A DNA stretch of 64,000 nt, taken from the NCBI GenBank assembly GCA_002633005.1, contig NMRA01000216.1:263823-327822 (forward strand). The letters are read 5' to 3'. The notes beneath the pieces were generated by a model that was not told the DNA's origin, did no database searches, and saw only the letters and a list, made by a program, of their open reading frames with translations. The DNA is from Phoronis australis (Eukaryota > Phoronida > Phoronidae). The position numbers and the translations under genes were made by a program. Positions 38,601-50,137 of this stretch are shown piece after piece (positions within the stretch are counted from its first letter, which is position 1; each line of letters opens with the position of its first letter).

Positions 38601-38725
38601 GAACTTAAGTTTTTCGCTGAAAACTTAAGTTTTTCAGTTGGCGAAAAATATCTTCCGAAAAACTTAAGTTTTTAAAAGAAACTTAAGTTTTTAAAACTTG
38701 AATGATTACTCTGTGAACTTAAGAG
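38601..38725. repeat. Cluster of five AACTTAAG palindromes
   Basis: GAACTTAAGTTTTTC, AAAACTTAAGTTTTTC, AAAACTTAAGTTTTTAAAA, GAAACTTAAGTTTTTAAAA and GTGAACTTAAGAG follow one another in about 125 bases with spacers of roughly 8 to 30 bases. The shared core AACTTAAGTT is its own reverse complement. Spacing is irregular, so this is not a simple tandem repeat. It lies between CSTF3 and the CEP15-like gene. Confidence 0.65.
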
Positions 38726-40459
38726 TTGTATTAACGTTCAAGTCTCTAAAACTGTCGAATTTACCCTAAGGACAAAATTCCTGGGGGTCTACGGTCCAGG
38801 GTAGTGTACAAATTTATTTGTGCTGGATGTGCATGGCTCCAGTTATATAGGCCAAACTGTTCGCCATTTGAAAAGCAGGACCAAGGAACATCTAAATTTC
38901 TGACAGATCGAAGTTCACAAAGGCATGTAAATATTCACCTACAGACCTCCAATCATTGTTATCACCGGTGCTTTTTCTTCGCGCTTCACGCTGTTGCTGT
39001 TTCATTTTGCTATAGACAACTAAATACAACCTATAAATGAAAGCGTTGATGGAACAAACGTGACCTTCCTGATAGAAGACAATCTTCAAGGACAAACTGC
39101 ACAAAAAAGCTGAAAATCCCCCATCTTCAGTTGTATAAAGAAAACCCAATATTAACACAAATTTCATATGTCATTACCTAGTCTCTGTACGCTCCTCACT
39201 CACATGGGAACATTTGTATCAAAAATTACTGTAAGCCACCATGTTTCAGTCCAGTTGTTAAATGTTATCAACTGTATTTAAAGATGTCGATAACCTGCAA
39301 AAGACGCATATTCATATGTTACCTCACTCAGTCTAACATGGTTGCTTTTCACTAACAGCGAATGCTGGGCAGTGGTTTGTAAGCTGAGAAATTGTGCCCG
39401 CCGGAGAGCAAGTGGTACGGACAGTATTGTTTCACTGGACCACTTTTGTCTGATCATAAAGTCTTTACATACATTGGCGTATTGTTATGTGGGTCTGTAC
39501 TGAGCTGAGAAAGGTAAAAATATCGTAGGCCAGAAAAGTCTAATCATCATCTATATGAAGAACATTCAAAACCTATCATAAACAGAACCTCAGAGAGTTG
39601 TGTTCTGTAACTATTGTCTGATTGTCATCAATATTTAGACCTGATGACATCACACAGCATACTGAGCGGTACCAATGAAAAACTAATATTCATTAAATTG
39701 CACGTTTAAAAAATGAAATTAGTATTTCCACTTTATTTGCCAAAAAAAAACAACACTTTTTTGAAATGTTCAGCAAGTGTTATTTGAATTTCTTCCTTAA
39801 TCAGATAAGAAAGGATTCAATGTACAGACCCCCGCTATAAGGCCATGCATGCTGCCAACGATTGACGATGTCATAAGTGAGATATAAAATGAAAACACTT
39901 TCACCACGGAATTAGGAGCAAATCACTGAAGTTGCGAGCTCTAAGCACTGGCGCCGGTACACACGGGGGGATGAGGTGGCAGCAGGTCACAACGGGGGCA
40001 TGACAAACTCTTCATTGCAAAACCCCTCTCGGTACGGTATGTACTAGTCATTCATTGTACATACTAGCTCTTAATCCTTTTCATTGCAAAGGTCCCAGGT
40101 TGCCAGTCACGTACCCCACCCAACCCAAGACACCTTTGGAAACAAGACCAGAATATACATAATCATCCGCGGGGCAATAAAAATCATAATTCGATAACAG
40201 TTATATTAACTTCACGACAAACAAATTCGTGTCCACCATTCGAAATTTTACCAGAGATGCTATATCCCAAGTAGGTAACTATAAAATCTTTGATTTTACT
40301 TAACAGCTGCATACTAGATGTCGCAAACGCTTGCTTAATCTCAAGATGAGTTGCGTCGTGAACTCGGAACAGAAATTTATATCAAGCTCACGATTCCAAC
40401 TTCAGCTGTCAGCAGCTCTCACTAGGTGGCGCTACAGAAATTGATCGCAGTTGTGAAAA

Positions 40460-43400
40460 ATGGATCACTGGTTGACAAGAGAACTTGAACTGAACCAAAG
40501 ACACGAAACAATGTACGTGTGAGATTGGTTTCTGAACGGATATTTATAAATCAAGGCATGGATTTACATCTTTGTCTTTGTTGACCATCCATCTGATGAA
40601 CAACTGAACTGGAATTTTGAATCCTGAGCAGAGAGCTTTTAGCCTTACGCCCTAGTGACTGAGGCGTCCCCAGCTTCTGATCGTCCTCAATACACTACAT
40701 ATAATACTATTATATGTAGTGTATTGGGGACGATCAGAAGCTGAGGACGCATGTGGTGAGAAAGAGGGAAGGGGTACTCTTTCAGGCTTTAGTAAATGGG
40801 TTAAAAATTCCAAGAATTGTGGCCTTTTAGTGCAGCCTTGTACTAGGGACTTCCAGGCATGAAAAAGTTACCCTTAAGATAATTTTTGTAGGCCTTGTAG
40901 GGTCTTCAGTTCCAATTTAGCAACACCCCGATTACTCCTTCATTACGGCGTTTTTCCGTTGCTCCCAACTTGTTGGATTCTATAGCCCAACAACAAGTTG
41001 GGAAGATCACTCCTGTAGCCAATATCTTGCATGACTGAGGCTCCATATTCTGGAGTTTATGGTTGGAGGTTCCCCCGCTACTTTGTTCAATAATTGCTCT
41101 AATCTCCGATCATATCGTATCTCAGTAGCCTGCTGTGCTGCTAAAAATGAAACTTAAGATATTACATATTTGAACACTTTTTGAATCACCGAAATCGCCC
41201 AACTACAACAGAAGTTAAGACAATCCATTCTTGCCATGTTTCAGTAACCCTTTGAAGCCTGGCCGGGAGATAATTGGCCTGCTTAATGTCATATGGCACA
41301 AAAGACTGTGCTGGCCGTGTTGTAACTGGTTACTAATAGTAAACCCAACCCTTCCAGTGAGATTCCTGTTAGATTCTCACTAAATCACCCATGTCATTGG
41401 GAATTGAACAGCTGGTGTGGTGAAAAAGAAAATAGTGAGAAAATGTTATGTAACAGTGAGAATCCAGTGAGAATTTTGGTCTTAAGAAAATTCTGAGTGT
41501 CCCAGTGAGAATTTTGGTGTCTGGGAAAATTCTGAGTGAGAATCCAGGGAAAATTTCAGACTTAGAAAATGTCTGAGTGAGAATTGAGTGAGAATTTGCA
41601 TGACAGCGTTTTCCCGTTCAGTGACTTTACAAGACGTAGGGGGTGCTGAGCATGTGATAACATCTAGGTTCTTTGTTAACTGCCAAGCACTCTTTTTGTC
41701 TGTTACGACAACAAGCAGGCCAATTTTCTACCAGGCTGTTTACAGACCATGAGTGAACACAGTCAAACTCGGAGGGAATTGGTGTATTTGGAAAGAATAG
41801 ATTGTCGTAACTTTGGTTGTAGTCAGTGGGCGATTTTGGCGATTCAAAAACTAAACATGATCACGATTTGACGAAGATTTCAGAAATGCTATTGGTTTAT
41901 GTTCAAATATGTTAGAACTTAACTTTTATTTTTGACAGCACAACCCAGTCAGGGTAGATACGATCTTATTGCAGATTAGAGCAATTATCGAGCAAAAGAA
42001 AGCTGGCCTTCCAACCACAAATGCCCGAATGGAGCTAATCAGTTGTGTAAGATATTGGCTACAGGGGTAAACTTCCCAACTTGTTGTTGGGCTATAGAAT
42101 CGAACAAGTTGGGAGCAATGGGAAAACGCCATAATGGGACTTGCAAAAGTTGGAGGGAGTGAGAATTCAGTGAGAATTTAAGATAAACAAACACACTCAT
42201 TGACTGTTTCTTTGGAAATTTCAGTTGAACCAGATTTCTGAATTCAAACTAAAATGGCACCAGGTATGAACAGTTGATATGAAGTAGAGAAATAGCTTGA
42301 ATGTTGTTGACGTTTTTCTCACAAATATTGTGAAATTACTGAACACTTTGTCTACAAGTCATCCTGGACACTTTTGCACATGATTAAATGGGGAAAAGCA
42401 CACTTTTGTACGTAATTCTTCGGAAAAGGCAAACTTTCATCTGGTCTTGAAACAGCCACAATCTGTCCCTTGTACATCTTCTGTAGGAGTAATCTCCGTG
42501 CGAGTGATATACAACTAAATAAAATCTTTTGTTTGCAGACTTGCAAAGCGAGAAGCATTTCTGAGAGGAACAGAAGCTTATTATGACAAAAAGGAAGAAA
42601 GGTCTATGTTGTTCCTAACTGACTACAAGCTGGCCAAGCAGAGGAATGAACAGATGTTGAAAGTACGGGTGAATTTTTATTCATTTGCAAAAATTCTCCA
42701 ATCATTTTGCACACATCTCTGTAGTATCTCTTACTGGTTCCTAGCTTGTGCATATGAACCCTAAAGCTTCAGAAAAGCAATATATGCTGCATTATCAAAA
42801 GCTTTCGGACTTCACTCCTTCATGTGATCAGGGCTTATCTTATGTAGAGTTGCTGAGCCTTGATTAAGCATGGTCTTATCTTACCTTGACCAGTTGTTTC
42901 AACAACGCAGGCTTACTTTATAAAAGCTTTGAATCTAAAATTTGGAGAAAATACCGGTGTACTATCTCTAAAAAGTACTACAGTAGTAAATCTGTGAACT
43001 GTTAACTGAAATCACAACAACTTCAAATGGCGTCGGAATGACCTCAACCTGCTGTGTTTCACTTGATCATAGGGATAGATAGGTTCAATAAGCTGTGCAA
43101 ACATGTCTGGATATTCAGAAAGGTTTGTGGATGACGGACTGTTGCTGTAGAAAATACCATCACGCCATGCAGCATTTTAGTATGATTAGGATTATGATTA
43201 GGATTACAAAGGGGCGGCAGACTGTATCAAATAGAGTGCTGATTCAAATAGTGGTGGGAACCAGACAGATTTTCATGGAGATCGAACGATGTGGAACAAG
43301 CAATCATCAATTATAATCAATAATCGAATTTTAAGGTAACTGCCTATTTTGTAACCAAGGCACAAAAATTGTGCTTGCGCATCTTATTTAAATACAAAGT

Positions 43401-44808
43401 AACATGCAGGAAATTCTGTTTCTTCGTCGTGTAAGCTGGAAAACCTTCTATAGAATCTCCTATCAAGAAATCTAAGCCTCAGACTCAACTGTAAAAACTA
43501 AAGACTTCTTCACATTTCACAAAATGCTGAAATCTTCAATTCTTGACAGATAACAGACCTTTGACAGGACATCCCAGATACATTTATATGTAACTAACAA
43601 AATAAAGTACAAGACTCAGCATTCATCTTCCCTCAAAAAGTTTCACGTCTTAAAATTGTCATAATCTCTGTAAAGATAACAGTTTTTTAGAAAATATGCC
43701 CACGTGTCTACAGACCACAGCATTCTTGTGCACGCGTTCTGTATGGTTTTTTGTACTCTTCTTTCATGTTTATATCACAAGCAGCAGCTTTTTTGCTGTG
43801 CACTCAGACTATAACATACGAGCCCTTGTCTCATGTTTGTATCATAAGCAGCACCTTTTTCGCTGTTCACTCAGACTCTCAGACGAGCATAATACCGAGT
43901 TCTTTGCTTATTTCAGGATTTTGAAGCATTTCAGCTGATGTACAAACAGAAATACAACCCTGAGCCTGATCAAAAATTGTTGACACTCCGAGTAAGTATA
44001 GAAAAGTTGATCATTAACTCATTCTGGTAATTGTTGGCTTTTCAAATATTTAACTTGAATTTATGAATCTAAGAGTATCAAGACATTGTCTTCGCTGTCC
44101 ACAATGCAAAAGTTCCTCTGAAGAAATTTCAGAGTTAATACCTTGATGTATGGATTTTTCTTCTTTAATAGTGTGTGAGGTAAAAAGACAGAAACATGAC
44201 ATGTGAATTGCTTGACCGTTTACTCCCCACTCACCCCCGGTCACAGACAATGCATCACCATACTCTTTGTGTAAATAAACCTAATCTAGTGTAAACAATT
44301 ACAAACACAGTATTTTCTAACAAAGATTTACTCGCTCAATTAATTCGAGCATGCCTTTATGAATGAGCTTGACTTGTTACTTGGTTTGGGTAAAGCACCT
44401 AGCCTAGACTATTCTTGCTGTAGCAAAGTCTGTAGACGCTATTCTCATGGCAAGTCATTAAGCTTATCCTCAAAAAAACAAAAACAGTTTTTATCAAGTG
44501 GTGTTTACATACATTTTAGAAATCATACTGATTAATGTAGAAATTTTAATTTGTTTTTTCATATGCAAAACGACTGAAAATTATTGAACAGGAAATGAGG
44601 AATTAACGTGTACTATACATTTAATTTATTTTAGTTCTCTTACATCAGTTTTTGGCCATGGTAATACTAAAAAACATTTTTTTAGTTCTCTTTAATCTGA
44701 TTTCAGACAAACTACTGGTCCATGGTTAAAGGCGTACTACCTGTGTGGCAAGAAGAGTTGAAGGACTACAAGAACAGACACAAGTCTCCACGTGCACACT
44801 TTAGTTGA
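40460..44808 (+). CDS. CEP15: C3orf14/CEP15-like small coiled-coil protein, five exons
   Basis: Exon 1, 40460-40512 (MDHWLTRELELNQRHET, donor AT|GTACGT). Exon 2, 41953-42046, begins G and reads VDTILLQIRAIIEQKKAGLP. Exon 3, about 42549-42662 (EAFLRGTEAYYDKKEE to NEQMLK). Exon 4, 43917-43991 (DFEAFQLMYKQKYNPEPDQK). Exon 5, 44707-44808 (NYWSMVKGVLPVWQEELKDY, ending PRAHFS). About 145 residues, near the 128 of human C3orf14, which has the same order: an N-terminal RHE segment, an LLKDIEA-type segment, and a TRYWxxVxxxxPxW C-terminus. The human protein is centrosomal; the role here is inferred. The exon 2/3 junction is uncertain. The canonical acceptor TTTGCAG before 42539 needs exon 2 to end at 42066 (GG|GTAAAC, giving about 155 residues). 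The donor TGT|GTAAGA at 42046 needs a weaker acceptor at 42549. Confidence 0.62.
40664..40750. repeat. Near-perfect palindrome, 43-bp arms with a 1-nt centre
   Basis: Arm 40664-40706 starts GCGTCCCCAGCTTCTGATCG and ends ACTACATATAATA. Arm 40708-40750 is its reverse complement apart from two C/T differences. The centre is the single C at 40707. It lies in intron 1 of the CEP15-like gene. Such a long, little-diverged inverted repeat is recent or maintained, or an assembly or cloning artefact. Confidence 0.85.
40935..42140. repeat. Large inverted duplication including CEP15-like exon 2
   Basis: Arm A (about 40935-41345) and arm B (about 41670-42140) are inverted, diverged copies. Matching blocks in order include GCTCCCAACTTGTT, TATAGCCCAACAACAAGTTG, CCAATATCTT, AATTGCTCTAAT, CATATTTGAACA, TTTTTGAATCACCGAAATCG, GACAATC, and AATTGGCCTGCTT. 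Arm B holds the intact exon 2 (41953-42046). Arm A on the minus strand encodes the same IRAIIEQ stretch but has a TGA interrupting it and has lost the donor GT (GCAAG). The spacer holds a GTGAGAAT array. Confidence 0.75.
41437..41600. repeat. GTGAGAAT-rich short tandem array
   Basis: Seven or more occurrences of GTGAGAAT or GTGAGAA within 165 bases, arranged in loose units such as CAGTGAGAATTTTGG followed by AAAATTCTGAGTG. The motif appears again at 42158-42180, just outside arm B of the inverted duplication. It sits in the spacer between the two inverted arms. Confidence 0.6.
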
Positions 44809-45742
44809 AAGGTTGAGGAGGTTAGGTTGGTGGGTGCTTCACTTCTTGAACTGGGAAGGAGTCCTGTGCTGCCTGTGAGGCGACTACAAGGATAGGCATT
44901 TGTGTTCTCCATGTGCACTGTGCTATAGTGATTCTTAGTGATGATGGAGTCAAGTTGATATGAGGGATGTTGTACAGGACTGTTTATCCATCTATGAAAG
45001 AGGTTGTGTTCACAGCACTGAAAGGCTGCAAACTGGTTGGCTGGATTTCCACCAGTGATCTAGAATGTAGTATGTTCCAAAAATGTTAACGAAAATGCTT
45101 GGAGATTTGCTGTATACTCAACTATAGCAAGTCTGTCGCTAGTGGGGACTATATGCACTCTTGAAATTCACATCTGATATGGAAATATTGAAAAAGGACA
45201 TGAGTTTATTCAACGAACAGCAAAATACGGTTTGTAGGAGAGATTTGAGAAAACTCAATGCGTGGTTGTAGTGTTCATCCGTGGTTGAATGCTTGCATGA
45301 TCATATGAGACCAAAATTCAAGTTTAGCTCATGTATTCAGACTATTTGTTTCTCGTACTTGATGAACTATCAAAAACATACATGTTCATGTAAAGTCAAA
45401 GGGAAATTGTGTTCCATTTGTTGCAAACAGTCTCATTTGAGAAGGCAAGAGTGACATTATGTTAGCCTTCTAGGCCCGAAAAAGAAATTGGAGCCATTTT
45501 TAGGGTAAGTGATCCAATTAAAAGATTGGTGTTTGACTTTTAAAATTACAAAATAAACACGTTTTTCTGGCAACAAGTTCAATAAATGAATAAATAAAAT
45601 CCATGTCACTTTTTCCATTTTATTCATCTTAATGCAAAATACCCTGTTATACCGAAGAAACTCTCGACCTTCCTTCTTAAAACTCTCTAAAGAGGGCGCT
45701 TGAATAAGCTTGCTATTTTCGTGCCACACCAAATTAACCAAG
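44809..45742. other. CEP15-like 3' UTR and MECR promoter interval
   Basis: Only 0.93 kb separates the CEP15-like stop from the MECR start on the same strand. AATAAA-type hexamers lie around 45580-45600 (AATAAATGAATAAATAAAAT), close before MECR. The minus-strand ORF at 45457-45741 has no domain and is probably chance. Confidence 0.45.
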
Positions 45743-46828
45743 ATGTGGAAAGTGTTCGGGTTTGGGCGAGGCGTTTGTCTCTCAAACTTATTGAATATCG
45801 AGCGTCACTCATGTTTGTCTACTAAAGCAATAGCAGCCGTGTATACACAATATGGGAATCCAACTAATGTACTGGAATTGTACGAGAAAGACCTTGAAAA
45901 GGTTGGTCATAGAGACGTGGTTGTGAAGATGTTGGCGAGTCCAATCAACCCAGCAGACATAAACATGATTCAAGGCGTCTACCCAATAAAACCAAAATTA
46001 CCGGCTGTTGGTGGCAACGAGGGTGTTGGTGAAGTTATTGAAACTGGTTCAGAGGTCACGAGTCTGAAAGCTGGTGACTGGGTCATTCCTTCTGATTCTG
46101 GTTGGGGCACTTGGAAGACGTCGGCTGTTGCTGACGAAAGAGAGCTTATAAAACTCCCCAACAACATACCCCTGCTAAGTGCTGCTACACTGGCAGTGAA
46201 CCCATGTACATCATACAGAATGATTAAAGATTTCGTGGAACTAAATCCTGGTGATGCTATAATTCAAAATGGTGCCAACAGTGGGGTTGGTCAAGCAGTT
46301 GTACAGATTGCGTCAGCTCTTGGTTTGCAGACAATAAATGTGGTAAGAGATCGACCCAACCTCAAGTCTCTTGAAGACCACCTTACTTCTCTTGGTGCAG
46401 ATTGTGTTGTTACAGAGGAGCAGCTTAGAAAACCAGAAGCAAAGGAAATCTTAAAGTCCTTTTCCAAACCAAAACTGGCATTTAATTGTGTAGGAGGGAA
46501 AAATTCTACTGAGCTGTTGCGTCACATTGCAAATAATGGTGTGATGGTGACTTATGGTGGAATGTCAAAACAGCCAGTCATTATTCCAACTGGCTCATTG
46601 ATTTTTAAGAACATTTCCATTGTTGGCTTTTGGATGACTCAATGGAATAAAGATAACGCAGATGGACTTGCAAGAACAGAAATGCTGCAAGAACTTGCAG
46701 ACATGATTCGACAGAATAAGTTAAAACCACCTTCTTCATCCACTGTTGCTTTTAAGGACGTCCATTCTGCTGTATCCAGGTCTATGGAAAACTTCACAGA
46801 CAAACAGATACTTGTAATGGATGAGTGA
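45743..46828 (+). CDS. MECR: Mitochondrial enoyl-[acyl-carrier-protein]/CoA reductase, intronless
   Basis: MECR performs the last, NADPH-dependent reduction of trans-2-enoyl thioesters in mitochondrial fatty acid synthesis, the pathway that supplies octanoate for lipoic acid. From the Met at 45743 the protein has 361 residues, close to the human 373. Residues 1-30 are basic with Ser/Leu and few acidic residues, fitting a mitochondrial presequence. SPINPADINMIQGVYP (66-81) contains Tyr80, at the position of the catalytic Tyr of human MECR; LPAVGGNEGVG follows. GANSGVGQAVVQIASALGL (177-195) is the nucleotide-binding Gly-rich turn, then INVVRDRPNL. FNCVGGKNSTELLRH and MVTYGGMSKQPV are family hallmarks. 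A Met 11 codons upstream (45710) is in frame, but starting at 45743 gives a better presequence. The whole coding region is one exon, unlike vertebrate MECR. Confidence 0.93.
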   Translation: MWKVFGFGRGVCLSNLLNIERHSCLSTKAIAAVYTQYGNPTNVLELYEKDLEKVGHRDVVVKMLASPINPADINMIQGVYPIKPKLPAVGGNEGVGEVIETGSEVTSLKAGDWVIPSDSGWGTWKTSAVADERELIKLPNNIPLLSAATLAVNPCTSYRMIKDFVELNPGDAIIQNGANSGVGQAVVQIASALGLQTINVVRDRPNLKSLEDHLTSLGADCVVTEEQLRKPEAKEILKSFSKPKLAFNCVGGKNSTELLRHIANNGVMVTYGGMSKQPVIIPTGSLIFKNISIVGFWMTQWNKDNADGLARTEMLQELADMIRQNKLKPPSSSTVAFKDVHSAVSRSMENFTDKQILVMDE

Positions 46829-46959
46829 TTTGGTGGATTCAAAAAGGCACTTAATTCAGTTCTTTCCCACTAATAGCTTAGTAATTGTGATCTTCATCCC
46901 TGACTGAAACAAATTATTTTATTTCTGATTTAGAGCTACATGAGTCAGTTTTGTAGTAG

Positions 46960-47765
46960 CAATCTTAAGTATTTATTTGTTTATTTATTTAAACTTCTTT
47001 AAAAGACTGGGTGACCACTTCAGTGGGCCCAGTTGGAAATAATTACATGAAGTAAAATAGACAGCTATGTACAATTAGATTGAAAAGATAATAAATAAAA
47101 TAAATTGGCATAAAATTAATTAATATGTACAATTTGATGAATAAATAACATAAAATAGAGTAAAATAGTGATTAGCTGAAGCCTACAGTAACAAACCACG
47201 CACAAAGTCCCAGTACTTCTGTTTAAAGACGTGGACATTGGGCGCGTTAGCACCGGCAATCCCCAGCCCATTGTAAGCGACAGCACCTCTGTAGGCAAAA
47301 GTTCTTTTGCCACAGTTGTTTCTAGGTTCAATTGGTACCAGGCAGCTAAAAACACTCGCTCTAGTATTGTAATTGGGAGAATCTCTGACTGCCATGAATT
47401 TAGTAGTAAGGTAATTAGGTGTGAGGCTATGTGTGGCTTTGTATACCATAAAGTTTAAATGAAAGGCACGCCTGCTAACCAGGCTGCACCAACCAAGTTT
47501 ATCTAGGAGTTTGGAAATAGGAAAGTCATTATAAAGGCCACTATAGTTGGGTATCGGCCTCCCAGCCTTGTTTTTTAATTTTTGAAGTCTATCCTGAAGA
47601 TATGATGCACAATTACCCCACACAACATCACAGTAATTAAAGTGTGGTACAATTAGACTCCTGTACAGAGTCCGAAGAGTAGCCTGATCAACATAACTCC
47701 CGACTCTGTACAAAAGCCCGATCCGCTGAGAAACTTTTTTGCACACATAATCTACATGTTATTCC
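46960..47765 (-). mobile_element. 5'-truncated non-LTR retrotransposon (LINE), 3' end
   Basis: The minus frame from 47755 to 47183 is open for about 190 codons and matches the region after the palm of LINE reverse transcriptases: YVCKKVSQRIGLLYRV, TLRTLYRSLIVPHFNYCDVV (the classic LY..LI.P...YC..VWGN motif), KLQKLKNKAGR, and a C-terminal KFMAVRDSPNYNTRAS block. The 3' UTR ends near 46960 in an ATAAATAAA-type tail next to CACCCAGTC, as in CR1/Jockey-like elements. A stop codon and loss of similarity just above 47757 mark the 5' truncation. The ORF is still open, so the insertion is fairly young. The catalytic part is absent. Confidence 0.82.
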
Positions 47766-50137
47766 CCTCCTTTGATATTAACTATAGAGAATCTTCTCAA
47801 TAATTTTGCTAATTCATTGGCCAAGGTTTTGTCTTCTACTCGGCCTTAAGTGTTGCGCAAACTGTGTTTACCGACTATAAATATGTAATGTTACTTAATT
47901 TGCTGATTTTTGTGTGTGCCAATGAACTCCATGTGTAATAAGTTGTCACTTTGGTAATGTGGAGTTAGTCCTTTCGGAAAAAGTTTAGTATTGTGTTAAA
48001 TGACGTTAATGTAAGTTTCCTTCTCAGGTTAACATGGGTAGGATCCAACCGCACACACAGCAACTGTCTTCAAATATTCTGTGTAACTAACAGAAACTTT
48101 GATAACAAGTGACTCAACAAACAAAAGAACATTCCAGTATTTTTGCATCCGAATAGATTGAGAACCTCGAGCACTTCATCAGCATGCCTTGGTGGGATAG
48201 CGGTCCCACATGGTTACATGAAGACAGGCATCTCAACACTTGTATTTATTTCACTAGAACCATCCAGTGAACTCTACACTAGCGCATGCTATTTTACTGA
48301 TATCTGGTCAGTTACCTACACATGTTTAATATACCAAACCCGGTCATTTTCACTCTAAAAAAGCGCGATATTGTAATATCGGTCAATGTCAAGTGACCAG
48401 ACCTGCTTTTGATTAACTGGGCTTCATTTATGCTGCACCCCTTACCTGTAAATTTGTCAATCTTGATTTGTAAGTTCTTTGTTGAATTGTATTTTGTAAG
48501 CAAACTCGTGAAATGTTGTTAATGTTCGCAACGTGTTGTTTGGCAGTTCTTAGTAAGCCTACTTGTGATGGAGCCTGTCTCGCCACCTTGTGACTGGAAT
48601 TTTGAGTTCCCCCATTTTAAAACACTGAGAGGCAACTTTCAAGTTCAAAAAGGAATAACCAGCAGCTTTAATTGACTAAATATTTAATATTTTTAAATCA
48701 TTTCACATTTTCTTGCTTCCCACACGTAGTTATTGAAGTCAAGGCGAAGTCACAAAATTTAAACGAGAACAAATTAAGTTAGCAGTGAATATTTCTGTTG
48801 ATGCAATCAATGAACCCACGGTATTGTCATTTGTACTTACAAACTCGAACTTGCCATGTTAAAAATCAGAACAAAGGGTTCCACCCAAAAACTAATAGCC
48901 AACAGAACAATGGCAATGCAGGGAGCTAGTTAATAACAAAAACTAATAACTACGAAAAGAAAACTCAATTTATTAATCCATATCTTTTGAACAACAGTTG
49001 CCATTATACAACAGAAACAAACCAACATCCTCAACATCACATTAAGTATATAACAACGCATGAAATGAATATTACTGTTGGACGGAATGCACCAAAACAT
49101 ACTTTATGTAGGTGTGTTTGCAGCAAGGAAAACGTAATACAAAAACAATACAAGGGGCGACTAGATATTCGGTAGGAGGCGCTAATTATGAAATGCCCCT
49201 CTTTCACATATGAAAAATGGAGAGCAAAAAGCATGAATTTCAACAGGTTGTACTAGCACCACCAAATGAATTTCAAGATCTCCAATCGTCTTCAAAGGGA
49301 TATTCTCGGGGAGAAAACTTAATTTTTCGGAAAATAGCATCAGCGCAGAATCAATGGTACTAACTTCACATTAGCAGCCATACACTCTGGCACCGAGCCA
49401 AATTCCATGCAATAAGTAACGGAGTGTTTGAAGTGCATTTAAATGGTATAAGCTCTGGCCTCGATTTCAACGAATGTCTGGCAGACAACAGCATGATGTG
49501 ATTTGTAATACAATCACAAAACGCTGGATTTTGTTGTTTTATGGCTGTGGTTAACTTAAAGCTAATAACTTCAAAAAGTCTATCCCATTCATAAATAATC
49601 CCAAAATTGCATTTTGACTGCAAAAACATGTCTTTTTAGTTTAAGATTTTCTTCTAGGAAACAATCTGTCTGGTAGAAGAGACCCCACTTAGAGCCAAAA
49701 ATTAAATTGTTGCTTTTTGTTTCATCTCCAAAGGAAAGCTTTTTGACAAAGCTGTCTGTAAAGCAATGACCATTGAACACAACGATAATATGTGTATCAC
49801 ATACTTTGCTTTTAAATTGATGTGCCATTTGAAAAGTAATGACATATTCTTATACCAATTCAAACATCATTTTACTAGTTAGTCAAGAATAGTAGTAGTT
49901 CCACACGTCAGTGTTATAATCTTGAGTAATACATAACAGAAATTTTTTCCCTATATTTTGGCAGCAAAATGTACCCAGCATTTAAACTACATTCTAGTTT
50001 TTCGAAAACTCTACATGCAGTAAAACTCGCATATGTAGGATCCAACCAGACCCTGAAATTTCATCAAAATAAGGCAAAATCAAGCTTATCCGAAGGATCA
50101 AGTGCACGAACCAGAACAGTCATACTGTTGAATTTTG

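Larger units (their letters stand above)
36106..40459. other. CSTF3 3' UTR and spacer to the CEP15-like gene
   Basis: Apart from the CSTF3 poly(A) signals, the tRNA-like sequence and the AACTTAAG cluster listed separately, I see no coding exon. Short ORFs at 38072-38269, 38404-38628, 38804-39040 and 38892-39167 have no domain or splice context. The last few hundred bases should contain the promoter of the next gene. Confidence 0.45.

Noticed and set aside
47231-47458. 75-codon plus ORF within the LINE
   Set aside because: Antisense shadow of the reverse-transcriptase frame.
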